64,000 nt of DNA from Caballeronia sp. INDeC2 (GCF_023631325.1 NZ_JALQDG010000049.1:62340-126339), one strand, 5' to 3'. Shown: positions 26,017-35,589, counted from the stretch's first letter. Numbers and translations are program-made. Notes: generated from the sequence alone by a model not told the origin.

Positions 26017-26850
26017 AGGGTAGGGCTCCCTGCAATCGTTGATATGCTGACTCCGAGATTATAGTCGAGGCGCTGTCAGTGTTTGATTACAGGCAAACGC
26101 AAACGTGCACCTCCTGAAGTCGCCAGCCGCGTGGTCGGCTGCGCTGCGGTTAGAGAAGGATCAATAGTTGGGAAACGGACCGCTCAAAGAATTCTTCAAC
26201 GCCGCGGAATCTTTGATTCGAATGACTAACCAAATAAAGCGATCACCTGCACGCCAGTATGAATGACTGCGCCTGAGGTCGCACGGGAATCGGTACGACG
26301 CGAACAAGGTGGGACAGGTGTTTTCTGCGCAAGAACGGTATGCAAGCGGCATCCGCAACGGCAAGGGACCGACGGCCAATGCGCAGGATAACGTCGTTTC
26401 GAACAGCATGGTTGCGATCAGCTTTTCGGAGACTGGCCGGACCTTTATATCGCGGGACGCGGTTACGAGTCCCCGGCGAAGGAAATCATGCACCTCAAGA
26501 AGGGCGGCGACTAGGGTTGTCCGGAAACTACTAAGACGTAGTCGCGAGCCGTCTCGCTCTTGCACCGGAATACGACGGCGACGGAGGGAAGAAGATCGGC
26601 CTATCCGCGCAACGTTCAGCGACGGTGGTGGAGGCGGCACACCAACCCCGTCGTCGACGTCAGGGACGCAACTAATGGTCGTTCTCGCGATTTACCTTGA
26701 AGGTGAGAACGACCGACGCCTCGAGCGTTGCCGCGCCACTTGTCTTCGGGGAGGCTGTGGCCATTGGGCCTCCAAGAGATCTAATGTTACTGGTCAATAG
26801 TAAACAATTAGGTTAGCTAAATGAATTTTCTGCGTAGACGTCCCCATGCG
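26017..26850. other. Decayed or non-coding stretch
   Basis: No gene is recognised. A plus-strand segment around 26300-26510 gives two protein-like pieces in different frames (VGQVFSAQERYASGIRNGKG and WPDLYIAGRGYESPAKEIMH), which suggests a broken coding sequence of unknown kind. Confidence 0.35.
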
Positions 26851-26852
26851 AC

Positions 26853-26882
26853 AAAAAGCCGACGCTGAAAACCTTCAGCGTC
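26853..26882 (-). terminator. Rho-independent terminator, minus strand
   Basis: A perfect 9-bp stem (26861-26869 with 26874-26882, loop AACC) is followed on the minus strand by GGCTTTTTG. It would end transcripts coming from the 27-kb side, where only a weakly supported minus-strand frame is present. Confidence 0.7.
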
Positions 26883-27166
26883 CGAGCATTGTCGGCGTTT
26901 CGAGCGAGCCAGAAATAGTCCTGATGTCGGTCGGCCTCGAGCACGGCGACATGAAGTCGAACGGCATCGCCCGTCCGGAACAACGCTGCGAGGCGAACTG
27001 CAGGCTTGCGGGCCGCTCCCAGCCCCTGAATGGTAGACAGCGCATCACTAAATCGCGGGCACGCTCGACCGACAACGAGCCGTGTACGGTCTGCTAAGTC
27101 CGATCAACAGTACTTTCGCTCGTGCTTCCATCGGTAGTGCCGCGGAACATCCGCAAAACGCTCCTG

Positions 27167-27490
27167 CTAGGTGACGAGAATCGCTTCCAAGGGAAGCAAG
27201 GCGCTCGCTGTCGCCTTCGCGCAGTTGTGGGCGGAAATCGAGCCGTTAGGAGAGTAGTAGTGTCTAAATAGCTGCGTATCTGAGCGCGGAACTTCGCCGA
27301 CAGCTGGGACAATCCTGAATTCGGCGTATGTTGTGCTAAGCGAGGAAAATCTGTCGTCTACCAGCATGCGCGAGACTGCGAGTTCGTTGCACGTTTTGTT
27401 GCCAATCGTCCCCTGCACCGTCGCCGCATCAACTTGAGGGCAATCAAGTGCAACAGATTCTCCGGCTGAAGCTCGTTCGGAGATCGACAA
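27167..27490 (-). CDS. Hypothetical protein, weakly supported
   Basis: A minus-strand frame of 107 residues with reasonable protein character (SERASAGESVALDCPQVDAA, TYAEFRIVPAVGEVPRSDTQ). It has no signal peptide or known motif. A rho-independent terminator lies 285 bases downstream on the same strand, which gives slight support for a transcript. It may be a remnant of a larger gene. Confidence 0.25.
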   Translation of the reverse strand: MSISERASAGESVALDCPQVDAATVQGTIGNKTCNELAVSRMLVDDRFSSLSTTYAEFRIVPAVGEVPRSDTQLFRHYYSPNGSISAHNCAKATASALLPLEAILVT

Positions 27491-27621
27491 TTCTCAGAAC
27501 GCGATCACCGTCGGCTGGAATTCGCCAAGATTGATTCGCTGGTCATAATCCCCGTATGAGCAGAGGTGAAGGATTGAACGGCAGCCAACGCCACGGCACT
27601 GGTCTTACGAAGAGCAACGTT

Positions 27622-27756
27622 TCACGATCCTGGTCGCAAAACAAGAAGAACCGACAAGAGAAGCTTGAGGAGGCCGTATCCCGTCATGCCGATTAGACAC
27701 GCGCCGACAAGCGTAAAGCCAAGGCCTATGAACCGTTCGGTCATGAAGATTTTCAT
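27622..27756 (-). CDS. Small membrane peptide (44 aa)
   Basis: ATG 27756 is preceded by a strong ribosome-binding site (AGGAAGGTGG). The 44-residue product is mostly hydrophobic: MKIFMTERFIGLGFTLVGAC, then a second apolar run (YGLLKLLLSVLLVL). It could be a two-segment membrane peptide. It lies next to the traD relic but on the opposite strand. The function is unknown; type I toxin peptides and small conjugation peptides can look like this, but nothing decides between them. Confidence 0.45.
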   Translation of the reverse strand: MKIFMTERFIGLGFTLVGACLIGMTGYGLLKLLLSVLLVLRPGS

Positions 27757-27939
27757 TGCCCACCTTCCTACGCTGGACGCGAGTACCAAGCTTAGTACCA
27801 AAACAGAAGTCGAGTTCCAAGGATCACTGGGTTCGCGACGATCGCAAGGCGGGCCGAGTTCATCGCAAGCCGTTGCGTACACGCTTTAAACGAGGGAGGT
27901 CGAGCCCAGTCATGCATGATGTAAATAGATGCATGAAAC

Positions 27940-28170
27940 GCGGGCCGCAGCCGGCGCCTCTGGGTCTATCTCGACGAACTGGAATCGCTCGCGCGCCTGC
28001 CGACCTTAGGGGACGCGTTGACCAAAGGCCGCAAAAAGGGGCTGCGAGTCGTATCGGGCTACCAGACCTACACGCAACTGGTGGACGTCTATGGCGAAAA
28101 TCTGGCGGAAACCATGCTCGGCAACCATCGCACGATGGTGGCGCTCGGCGTCGGCCGAATGGGTGAAAAA
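27940..28170 (+). pseudogene. Relic of a TraD-type coupling protein gene
   Basis: In one frame after a TGA at 27934 the sequence reads RRLWVYLDELESLARLPTLG, then GRKKGLRVVSGYQTYTQLVD and LGNHRTMVALGVGR. This is the Walker B and downstream region of TraD/TraG coupling proteins (LDELESL, G-x-Q). The N-terminal membrane and Walker A parts are absent. Without a stop the frame runs straight into TraI-like sequence, so a deletion has fused the two genes. Confidence 0.8.
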
Positions 28171-29097
28171 CTGTCCCCGTTACACGACACACGCGGGCTG
28201 GACGCGACACCGTCGCCGCGCTTGGGTCCGGATCACATTGAGGCATTTCTGGCGACGCGCACGCAAATGCGCGACCGACCGGGGCTCAACGTTGAGTAGG
28301 CCCGCGCTGTCGCGCGGATCGTCGACACGACGAACCGCTTCATGGCCGTTCCTGGCTTCGCCGGCATGGGCAAGAGCTATATGACGCGATCGGCGAAAGC
28401 GTTGCTCGAAGAGCACGGCTACACCGTCACCGCGCTCGCCCCCTATGGCAGCTAGAAGAAGGCCCTTGAATCGGAGGGCATCGAAGCGCGCACGCTACAG
28501 TCGTTTCTCAAGGCGAAGAACAAGAAGCTCAACAGCAACTCGGTGGTTTTTATTGACGAAGCGGGGGTGATCCCGGCGCGTCAGATGCTCGACACCGATT
28601 CAGCGCTAGAAGGATCCACCGCTTCTAAAGGCGGTCGAACTGGCGGCGATTGGCAAGACCGCGGCATCGCTTGCGCACGTGACCCGTGTGCGGGAGGTCA
28701 AAGATTCGAGGGCGCGGTACGATCAGATCGTCCAGGCCTATGCGGGTTTGACGCCCGCGGATCGCGCGCAAACGCTCGTCATCATGGGCACGAATCAGAG
28801 CCGCAAGGAAATCAATGACGGGATTCAGCGAGCGTTGGGGCTGAAGGGTCACGGTCGGGAGTACACGCTGCTCGACCGGCTCGACACGGCGCAGGCCGAG
28901 CGGCGGCACAGCAAGCACTACGAGCAGGGTGCGGTCATCATCCCTGAGCGCGACTACAAGATCGGTTTGCTTCGTGGTGAGCAATGTACCGTGCTCGATA
29001 CCGGTCCCGGCAACCGCCCCACGGTGAAGGGACTAAGCGATGCTGTCTTCACATTCTCGCCGGCGCAAACGACGCAGCTCTCGGTTTACAATCCATG
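28171..29097 (+). pseudogene. Relic of a TraI/MobF-type relaxase-helicase gene
   Basis: The frame fused to the traD piece continues with ARAVARIVDTTNRFMAVPGF, then AGMGKSYMTRSAKALLEEHG (Walker A of the TraI helicase) and NSNSVVFIDEAGVIPARQML (Walker B). It is interrupted by TAG at 28297 and TAG at 28453. A frameshift near 28620 leads to AQTLVIMGTNQSRKEINDGI and following TraI-like sequence up to a stop at 29097. Further fragments may reach about 29270. The relaxase domain itself is missing. The gene cannot work as is. Confidence 0.8.
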
Positions 29098-29313
29098 ACC
29101 GGATCGAGGTGCGGGGAGTGCCCAGCACCGGAAAGACGCTCAATCTTCAGAAGGCCATCCAGATGTATCGGCGCGGAGGGGATGACGCACGGTGCCTACG
29201 TCGGCCTCAAGCTTTACGGTAGATCACCTGTCGCTTTCCTCTTCTCTCTGGCCACAAACTCGTCGGCCTGAGCTCTGCACGTCGACCAGGTAGCGTTATG
29301 GAGGTGTCAACAG

Positions 29314-30198
29314 ATGTTGAAACTCGCGACCGAGCCCCTGAGACACGGCACGCAACAGTGGCTCGAAGCCGAAGTGAAGCGGTATGTCGCTAGTGGCGAC
29401 TACGACAGCAACTTCGCGGGCTGGCCAGGAGACAACTTCGTAGACGTAGCGCAAAACGCGACTCGACGCCTAAGGACGGCGCTCGTAGAGGAAACTATCC
29501 GGCGAGTAGACCGCATCCCGAGTCGGATGAAGATGCCTGAAAATTTGCACCTGTGGTCGCGAACCAAGCTTTCACCGATGGTCGATGGGCTGTTTTCCGC
29601 AGATCAACGCTCGATCGTGCTGAATACCCTCGCTAGCAGCATCGTGTTCCTCACGCCGCACAACATTGCGTCAGTGCTCGCAGACCAAAGGTGGCTGTCG
29701 ACCGCGTGGGACCTTGCAAACCTCTACCTGACGAGTATGGGCGCACCGGTATTATCGCAGGACGCCTGCCACATCGTCGGACTGAGTGAAGAAACCATGT
29801 GCTTTGTCTCGATGTCCTATTTCGAGGAAGCCGACCCGTTCGCTGATTTCGTCGTGCACGAGGCGGCTCACGTCTTTCACAACTGCAAGCGAGCCACTGT
29901 CGGGTTGAACGAGAGCCGTCGCAAGGAGTACCTCCTTGATATCGATTACGCCAAACGCGAAACCTTTGCCTATGCGTGCGAGGCCTACAGCCGCATTACC
30001 TCGATGACTACCGGCGTCAGACAGAGAGAAGAAGCGCTCAAGCGGCATGCAAATGGTGCTCCGCCGCCGGACGACCGCGTCGACCACGACGAATACTTCG
30101 ACATTCTTGGCGAAGCAGTGCGAGTCCGAAACGGGTGGCAGCGCATCCTAAAGCGGTGCGCTCCGGTCAAACATCGCCGACCAACGGAGCGTAGATGA
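29314..30198 (+). CDS. Unknown protein with HEAAH metallopeptidase motif
   Basis: A 294-residue protein with a largely ordered sequence. FADFVVHEAAHVFHN at about residues 176-190 contains HExxH (HEAAH, residues 182-186), the zinc-binding motif of many metallopeptidases. A downstream ETFAYACEAYSRI segment (about residue 217-229) could supply the third zinc ligand as Glu, as in gluzincins. There is no signal peptide. It follows the conjugation relics and precedes 600 bases of non-coding sequence. The family is not recognised; peptidase activity is inferred from the motif only. Confidence 0.65.
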   Translation: MLKLATEPLRHGTQQWLEAEVKRYVASGDYDSNFAGWPGDNFVDVAQNATRRLRTALVEETIRRVDRIPSRMKMPENLHLWSRTKLSPMVDGLFSADQRSIVLNTLASSIVFLTPHNIASVLADQRWLSTAWDLANLYLTSMGAPVLSQDACHIVGLSEETMCFVSMSYFEEADPFADFVVHEAAHVFHNCKRATVGLNESRRKEYLLDIDYAKRETFAYACEAYSRITSMTTGVRQREEALKRHANGAPPPDDRVDHDEYFDILGEAVRVRNGWQRILKRCAPVKHRRPTERR

Positions 30199-30759
30199 GC
30201 ACATGCTTCGATCGCCGGCGCAGCATGGTTTACGCGTGATGGCATCATCACGTAACGTAGCCGGGCCGAACCTCAGCGCGATCATTGGCTTTTCGCGTCC
30301 ATCTTTCCAAGCGCCGGCGCAGGATCGAGTGTAGAAGCTGGTGCTCGCTCGCGACGTTAGTGTCCTGGACGGCTCTCTCGAAAAAAGCTCGCGCGCCGGA
30401 ACTGAATCGCGCGAACGATTTCGGGCGAGATGAGGAACATCAATTCGAGCGATCGCGTTGACCGGGAGTCAGTTTGCCGGCACACCCGAGCAAGGGATGA
30501 GACAAGCCGCCGATGTCAGGTGGAATAAAGTCCCGTCGTTCCGTTATCCGACACCCAAATCGAGTTGGAGTCCGCAACGCCTCAGAGGAAATCGGAACTG
30601 GAAACTGATGCGGGCGCCTTGATGCCAGACAAGAAAAAGCGGATTACTATCAAGATCGTTTGTCTGATAGTTATTATTAGCAGTGAATGGTTTAATGGGT
30701 AAAATAGCCAATAAGTTGTTTTACATCTCTCTAGGATAGGGCGCCGGTATCATTTGGTC
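30199..30759. other. Non-coding region before the toxin-antitoxin pair
   Basis: No gene was seen. The last 150 bases are A/T-rich and probably hold the promoter for the antitoxin operon. Confidence 0.4.
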
Positions 30760-30782
30760 TATAATGAAGGTTCAAATGAACC
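30760..30782 (+). promoter_or_regulatory. Probable -10 box and operator of the TA operon
   Basis: TATAAT at 30760-30765 is a perfect -10 hexamer, with a weak -35. It is followed 3 bases later by the inverted repeat GGTTCAAATGAACC (30769-30782), a likely site for autorepression by the antitoxin. The antitoxin start is 33 bases further on. Confidence 0.5.
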
Positions 30783-30815
30783 AAGATCAATCCCTAACTA
30801 TCTCAGAGGTGTCCC

Positions 30816-31244
30816 ATGCTGCTGGTGTCGCCCGAACAGATTGCCGCGGTGATGGCGCTCACGCGCATCCCGCATTCGGTCGCCGAACTCGACGCACAGG
30901 TCCGCGACGGCCTGCCGAAGTCGGCTCTGAAGGAGGGCGTCGAACACGCGACGCGCAGTGCCGAGGAACGCCGCGCGCTGCTCGCGCGCATCGTGCCGGA
31001 AGCGACGTTTAAACGGCGCCGCGACAAGCTCAGTCCTGACGAGTCGGAAAAGACCGAACGGCTCGCGCGCATCGTCGCGACCGCCCGTTACGTGTGGGAC
31101 GACGAGGCGGACGCGCGAGAATTCTTGAACACCGCGCATCCGCTGCTCGAAGGGCGTACGCCGGTCGACGTGGCCTTGAGCGAACTCGGGGCGCGGCGCG
31201 TTGAGGAACTGCTGTGGAAGCTGTTTTACGGGTTGCCCGCATGA
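30816..31244 (+). CDS. Xre/MbcA-like antitoxin of a RES toxin
   Basis: A 142-residue protein. The N-terminal part is a helical Xre-like region (PEQIAAVMALTRIPHSVAEL, LPKSALKEGVEHATRSAEER). The C-terminal DUF2384-type region (ARYVWDDEADAREFLNTAHP, LLEGRTPVDVALSELGARRV) is the toxin-binding domain. It precedes the RES toxin gene by 70 bases, the usual order in Xre-RES pairs. A putative operator lies just upstream. It would neutralise the toxin and repress the operon. Confidence 0.85.
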   Translation: MLLVSPEQIAAVMALTRIPHSVAELDAQVRDGLPKSALKEGVEHATRSAEERRALLARIVPEATFKRRRDKLSPDESEKTERLARIVATARYVWDDEADAREFLNTAHPLLEGRTPVDVALSELGARRVEELLWKLFYGLPA

Positions 31245-31314
31245 CGCTCTATATAGAGGGTGCCGCGGATCGCGTGAAAGCAAGGATTGGCAAGCCGGTT
31301 GAGGGGCGGGCCTG

Positions 31315-31791
31315 ATGCGCATTTTCCGGATCGCCGACAGCCGCCATCCCGTCTGGAGCGGCACGGGGGCGATGCTGGTCGGTGGCCGCTTCAACAGCCC
31401 CGGGCGTCCCGTCATCTATGGGGCGCTGAACTTCGCCGGTGCGATGCTCGAGGTACTGGTGCATGCGCGGATCGGCAAGGTGCCCAAGCACCACGTCTGG
31501 GTCGAGGTCGAGGTCCCCGAGGACGTGTCGATCGAGCGCGTGGGGATCGACGATCTGCCACCCGGATGGGACGCGCCCGATGCGCAGGTCGCGCGCCGCT
31601 TGGGTGACCAATGGCTCGACGAGGCGAGGTCGGCCGTTCTCGTGGTGCCGTCGGTGGTGGCCCGGGCGGAATGCAATGCCGTGGTCAACCCGACGCATCC
31701 GGATGCCGCGCGTCTGGTCGTGTCGGCGCCGCAGTCGGTGGTGTGGGATCAGCGGCTGTTCGTGAGCGGACGAGACGCGTCACCCGCATAA
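31315..31791 (+). CDS. RES-domain toxin
   Basis: A 158-residue RES domain. The conserved Arg lies in GAMLVGGRFNSPGRPVIYGA, the Glu in AGAMLEVLVHARIG, and the Ser/Asn region in ECNAVVNPTHPDAARL. RES toxins deplete NAD+ in the cell (family knowledge), and the length is typical. The gene follows its antitoxin and precedes a long tyrosine recombinase by 90 bases. The system may stabilise the recombinase-bearing segment. Confidence 0.9.
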   Translation: MRIFRIADSRHPVWSGTGAMLVGGRFNSPGRPVIYGALNFAGAMLEVLVHARIGKVPKHHVWVEVEVPEDVSIERVGIDDLPPGWDAPDAQVARRLGDQWLDEARSAVLVVPSVVARAECNAVVNPTHPDAARLVVSAPQSVVWDQRLFVSGRDASPA

Positions 31792-31881
31792 GCTCACCGC
31801 TGTCCCCTGAAAAGACTCACCGTATCGGACACGTGTTGGAAGTCAATCGCTTCCTTTGACTAAAGACGAGAGTGCATCGCG

Positions 31882-33933
31882 ATGGCCAATCAACCGCAAC
31901 AGCTGACCTTGCCGCCGCCGCGCACCTACACGCGCACCGACTTCACCGCGCTGCGCGCCTTTGTGCAACGCCTGCCGGCGGCGACCATCGCGCGACTCTA
32001 TTACGATCCCGAGCGTTCACCGCATGCGGCCAGTGCCGATGCGATGGAACGGTTTTTGGGCACGATGCGCGATGACCTCGTGCACCTCGCGTTGCTGCAT
32101 GGCTCGTCGGTGCTGGCCGATCACCTGAAGGCGTCGATCAGGCACCATGGCAGCGCGAAGCTGACAGCCATGACCTTGCGCATGGTCGAGCAGGCGTCGA
32201 CCCTGGCGGCCGCCGTCCCGCTCATGACGCATCCGGTGCACCTGTGGTTTCGGCCGCTGATCGCGCAGCGCTTAAGCGGGGAGGGGATCAGCACGCTCGG
32301 CGCGCTGGTCGACTATTGCAATGCGCGCGGTGGCAGCTGGTGGCGGTCGGTGCCGCGCATCGGCGCGCTGCGGGCCCGGACGATCGTCGCGTGGCTGCGG
32401 CGACATGAGACGACGCTCGGCGCGAAAATCGCGGCCGACGTCGACACGGCATCGTTGGTGCCAGCAAGCGCGAGCGAAAGTGAGAGCGACGGGCGGGTCG
32501 TTGTGGTCGGTGGCGATCCGAGCGAACCGCGGCTTGCGCCGTTTGAGCAGCTCGCCGTGCCGGCCGAGTTATCGGGTACGACGGGTTTAAATCGAGCAAG
32601 AAACTTTGCGTTCATTCGCGCCGAGCACGACCTCGCGGCGGTCCACGCGTACCTGCACCGTTATCGCGATCGACCGACGACCTTACGCGCCTACACGCGC
32701 GAACTCGAGCGGCTGATCCTATGGAGCGTGGTGGTGCGACGCAAGGCGTTGTCGTCGCTCACCGTCGAAGACTGCGAGGCGTACAAGGATTTTTTGAAGA
32801 ATCCCTTGCCGTCGTTCACGGGACCGAAGCGGCCGCGCACGAGTGGAAGGTGGCGGCCGTTTTCGCCAGAGGGCTTATCCGCGGACAGTCAGGCGTATGC
32901 GGTGCGGGTGCTACGGGGCGCCTTTGCCTGGCTGGTCGAGGTGCGCTATCTGGCGGGCAATCCATGGAGCGCCGTCCACGAACCAGCGACTATTACGCGT
33001 GAGTTGGCGGTGCAGGTGCACCGGGCACTTCCGGCCAAACTATGGGCGCAGGTGCGTGCAGCGCTTGATGAGCGATGTGACCGCGCCTTCGCGTCCGAGG
33101 CCAATTTCCCCGGCGACGATGATTCGCGGCAATGGCGCGCTGCTCGCGCAGCGATTTTGTTGATGGGTGATTCCGGTCTGCGCCGTGCGGAAGCGGCTTC
33201 GGCGCGACGAGAAGATTTGCGTCCAGCCGAAGATCCGGACGACCGCCCAACAGCGGAACGCAGGAAATCTGCAGTCCGTGCACCGACGAGCAGCGCATCG
33301 GTCAATGACGCATCGACGACCAATGCGTCGACTGACACTTCGGCGCCGGCACAAAAAGCGTTACCGGATTCAAACTCCGGCGCCGCTCGAGTCACCCGCG
33401 CTGTTTGGACCCTGACCATCGTGGGTAAGCGTCGCAAGCAACGCACGGTGCCGGTCAGTCGCGCGACCGTCGCCGCGCTACGCGCGCACTGGCGGGACCG
33501 GGGTAACGACTTCGACGCCGCTGGCGCGCAGGGGCCCTTGATCGCGCCGACCTGGATTCCGGGCACGCCTGCGGCGATCGAACGGCACGATGCGCGTTCT
33601 GACCAATCCAACGAACAGGGTAGGGCACAAGCGATGCCCTATACAGTCGACGCCTTGGGCCGGATCGTTCGCATGGCGATGCAGCGACTGAGTGTGCAGA
33701 CCGCGGCGTTGGCCGACTTCAGCGCGGAGGACTTGGTGCAGCTGGCCAACACTTCGTCTCACGCTTTTAGGCACACATTCGGGACGCGGGCCGTCGCGCG
33801 TGAGATGCCGACTGACGTCGTGCAGTCGATCCTGGGACACGCGTCGTTGCAGACGACCTCGATCTACGTGCGGGCTGAACGACGCCGCATGCTCGACGCC
33901 GCGGCGCGCTACTACGCCGACGATGAGGCATAG
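31882..33933 (+). CDS. Long tyrosine recombinase, copy 1
   Basis: A 683-residue integrase-family protein. The N-terminal ~190 residues (FTALRAFVQRLPAATIARLY, then an HhH-like block GGSWWRSVPRIGALRARTIV) are an extra domain. A core-binding domain starts near residue 240. The catalytic domain has Arg in GDSGLRRAEAASARRE (about residue 432), Lys near VGKRRKQRTVPVS, HAFRHTFGTRAV (His-x-x-Arg, about residue 625), and LGHASLQTTSIYV, with Tyr near 661. All catalytic positions are present. The same protein family occurs intact at 53190 and broken at 46866 and 51302. No attachment site could be defined. Confidence 0.88.
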   Translation: MANQPQQLTLPPPRTYTRTDFTALRAFVQRLPAATIARLYYDPERSPHAASADAMERFLGTMRDDLVHLALLHGSSVLADHLKASIRHHGSAKLTAMTLRMVEQASTLAAAVPLMTHPVHLWFRPLIAQRLSGEGISTLGALVDYCNARGGSWWRSVPRIGALRARTIVAWLRRHETTLGAKIAADVDTASLVPASASESESDGRVVVVGGDPSEPRLAPFEQLAVPAELSGTTGLNRARNFAFIRAEHDLAAVHAYLHRYRDRPTTLRAYTRELERLILWSVVVRRKALSSLTVEDCEAYKDFLKNPLPSFTGPKRPRTSGRWRPFSPEGLSADSQAYAVRVLRGAFAWLVEVRYLAGNPWSAVHEPATITRELAVQVHRALPAKLWAQVRAALDERCDRAFASEANFPGDDDSRQWRAARAAILLMGDSGLRRAEAASARREDLRPAEDPDDRPTAERRKSAVRAPTSSASVNDASTTNASTDTSAPAQKALPDSNSGAARVTRAVWTLTIVGKRRKQRTVPVSRATVAALRAHWRDRGNDFDAAGAQGPLIAPTWIPGTPAAIERHDARSDQSNEQGRAQAMPYTVDALGRIVRMAMQRLSVQTAALADFSAEDLVQLANTSSHAFRHTFGTRAVAREMPTDVVQSILGHASLQTTSIYVRAERRRMLDAAARYYADDEA

Positions 33934-34446
33934 GGAGCACTCTCGCTCGAGTGCGCAAGGGAGTTCGACGCGTGAGGGTCCGCTTATTCGTAAAGCGTGC
34001 GAACTCGGGTCTCGCTGTGGATGACACTTCTTTGTGGCAGCGCACGGCCGCGCCTGTCTCCTGATGAGCGCGGTCTCTCCAGCCTACCGGGCAACCGGGT
34101 TCTCGACCGATCGTTGGGCACGCCGGGACTGCGTCTCGGTACCTTGCACCATTTGTCAGACCCTCAAAAAAGGGGTGCCTTCGCAGGCACCCCAAGAGGT
34201 CATCTCCAAGTCGACCGAGGGCTCCGAAAACTTAATCGGCTTCGACGAGCCATCCACTCACACTCGGCACAGCCCTTCGTCGAAAGATGAGCAGTCGATG
34301 TCTGCGCGCCTGTTGGCATCGGAGACCTGGTCAGCGGCACGTGTCGTGGCATGCCAATGCAACGGCTTCGAGAGCCAAATTTTTTTCGGCCTTGGGTCAC
34401 GCTCGGATCCGCGCCTCCCCGGGACATCGTTCTAGGTGTGCGTATC
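33934..34446. other. Intergenic region between recombinase and IS110
   Basis: No gene is recognised. It contains the hairpin at 34172-34193 and probably the left end of the IS110-family element, whose borders could not be fixed. Confidence 0.4.
34172..34193 (-). terminator. Hairpin terminator for minus-strand transcripts
   Basis: GGGGTGCCT-TCGC-AGGCACCCC is a perfect 9-bp stem. On the minus strand it is followed by six T. It could end the IS110 transposase transcript. Confidence 0.7.
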
Positions 34447-35472
34447 CTACAAGCCACGCTGGGTCAAGCGCGGTTCGTAGTCGGTTCGGTGCGCCACCAC
34501 CGCCCAGGCGATGCGCGCGAGGTGGTTCGCCAACGCGCAGGCAGCGACGCTCGGATGGCGCCGCCTCGCCAAAGCCCGCGCCCAGTCGCCCAGTCCGTCG
34601 GCATGCGTGCCGGGTCGCGCTATGATGAGGTGGGCACACAGAATCAGCAGGGTCCGCACGTGCTTCTCGCCTCGCTTGGTAATACCTAGGCGTCGGGTGG
34701 TTCCGCCCGAACCGTGCTCGCGTGGTGTCAAGCCAATCGACGCGGCGAACTGGCGACCGTTCGCGAACTGCTGGCCCTCGCCCAGTTCACAGAGCAGCGC
34801 ACAAGCTGTCACAGGGCCGATCCCGGGAATTGTCAGCAGCCGCCTGCCCGCTTCCTCCTTTCTGAGTCGAGCGAGCATGTCTCGTTCGATCGTCGCGATG
34901 TCCGTTGTTTTCATCCGATACTGCACCGCGAGCTGTTCGAGAAGCGGCGAGATCGCCGGTGGCAACCGCTGCTGCTCGATCAGCGCGGCGAGGCTGCGCC
35001 AGAGGCCCGCGCCGCGCGGCATTGCAAAGCCGAATTCGAGCAGAAATGCGTGGACCTGGTTGGCAGTTCGGCCGCGGTCGGTGACCAGCGATTGCCGGAC
35101 GCGTTGCAGCGCCGACAGGACTTGTTGCGCCTCGCTCTTTGGCGCGACAAAGCGCATCGACGGTCGGGTGGCTGCCTCGCATACCGCTTCCGCGTCGTTT
35201 ATATCGGACTTACAACTCTTGAGAAACGGGCGGACAAATTGCGGCGCGACCAGCCTTGGAGTGTGCCCAAACGCCTGCAACTGCCGAGCCAGAAAATGCG
35301 AGCCAGCGCACGCCTCCATGGCAATACAGCACGGCGCCGCGGACGCGAAATAGTCAAGGAAATGCGCCCGCGACATCCGCTTTCGCGCGAGCACATGGCC
35401 GTCTCCATCCTGCCAGTGAACCTGGAAAACGAACTTGCCGATGTCGACGCCGACCCACCGAATCTTGTCCAT
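34447..35472 (-). CDS. IS110-family transposase
   Basis: A product of 341 residues from ATG 35472 (six more residues are possible from 35490). The N-terminal DEDD RuvC-like domain shows WVGVDIGKFVFQVHW and CKSDINDAEAVCEAA. The C-terminal domain has LLTIPGIGPVTACALL and FAASIGLTPREHGSGG, typical of IS116/IS110/IS902. IS110 elements lack classical inverted repeats, so the borders were not assigned. It lies upstream of the fliC promoter on the opposite strand and is intact. Confidence 0.92.
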   Translation of the reverse strand: MDKIRWVGVDIGKFVFQVHWQDGDGHVLARKRMSRAHFLDYFASAAPCCIAMEACAGSHFLARQLQAFGHTPRLVAPQFVRPFLKSCKSDINDAEAVCEAATRPSMRFVAPKSEAQQVLSALQRVRQSLVTDRGRTANQVHAFLLEFGFAMPRGAGLWRSLAALIEQQRLPPAISPLLEQLAVQYRMKTTDIATIERDMLARLRKEEAGRRLLTIPGIGPVTACALLCELGEGQQFANGRQFAASIGLTPREHGSGGTTRRLGITKRGEKHVRTLLILCAHLIIARPGTHADGLGDWARALARRRHPSVAACALANHLARIAWAVVAHRTDYEPRLTQRGL

Positions 35473-35589
35473 TCGAGCCTCCAGCCGCACAGGCAGACTT
35501 CACCATTCTAGGTGCCACAGACACGTTGTCCACCCGCGTGCGCTCGAGGGGTGGTCCGACACGATGTAAAAGATACCGGCAGCGCGGCC

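Noticed and set aside
30764..31012. MerR-like start (LTISEVSHAAGVAR) in a frame overlapping the antitoxin
   Set aside because: The similarity lasts about 14 residues and then becomes Arg-rich noise; the overlapping antitoxin frame has full family features and pairs with the RES toxin.
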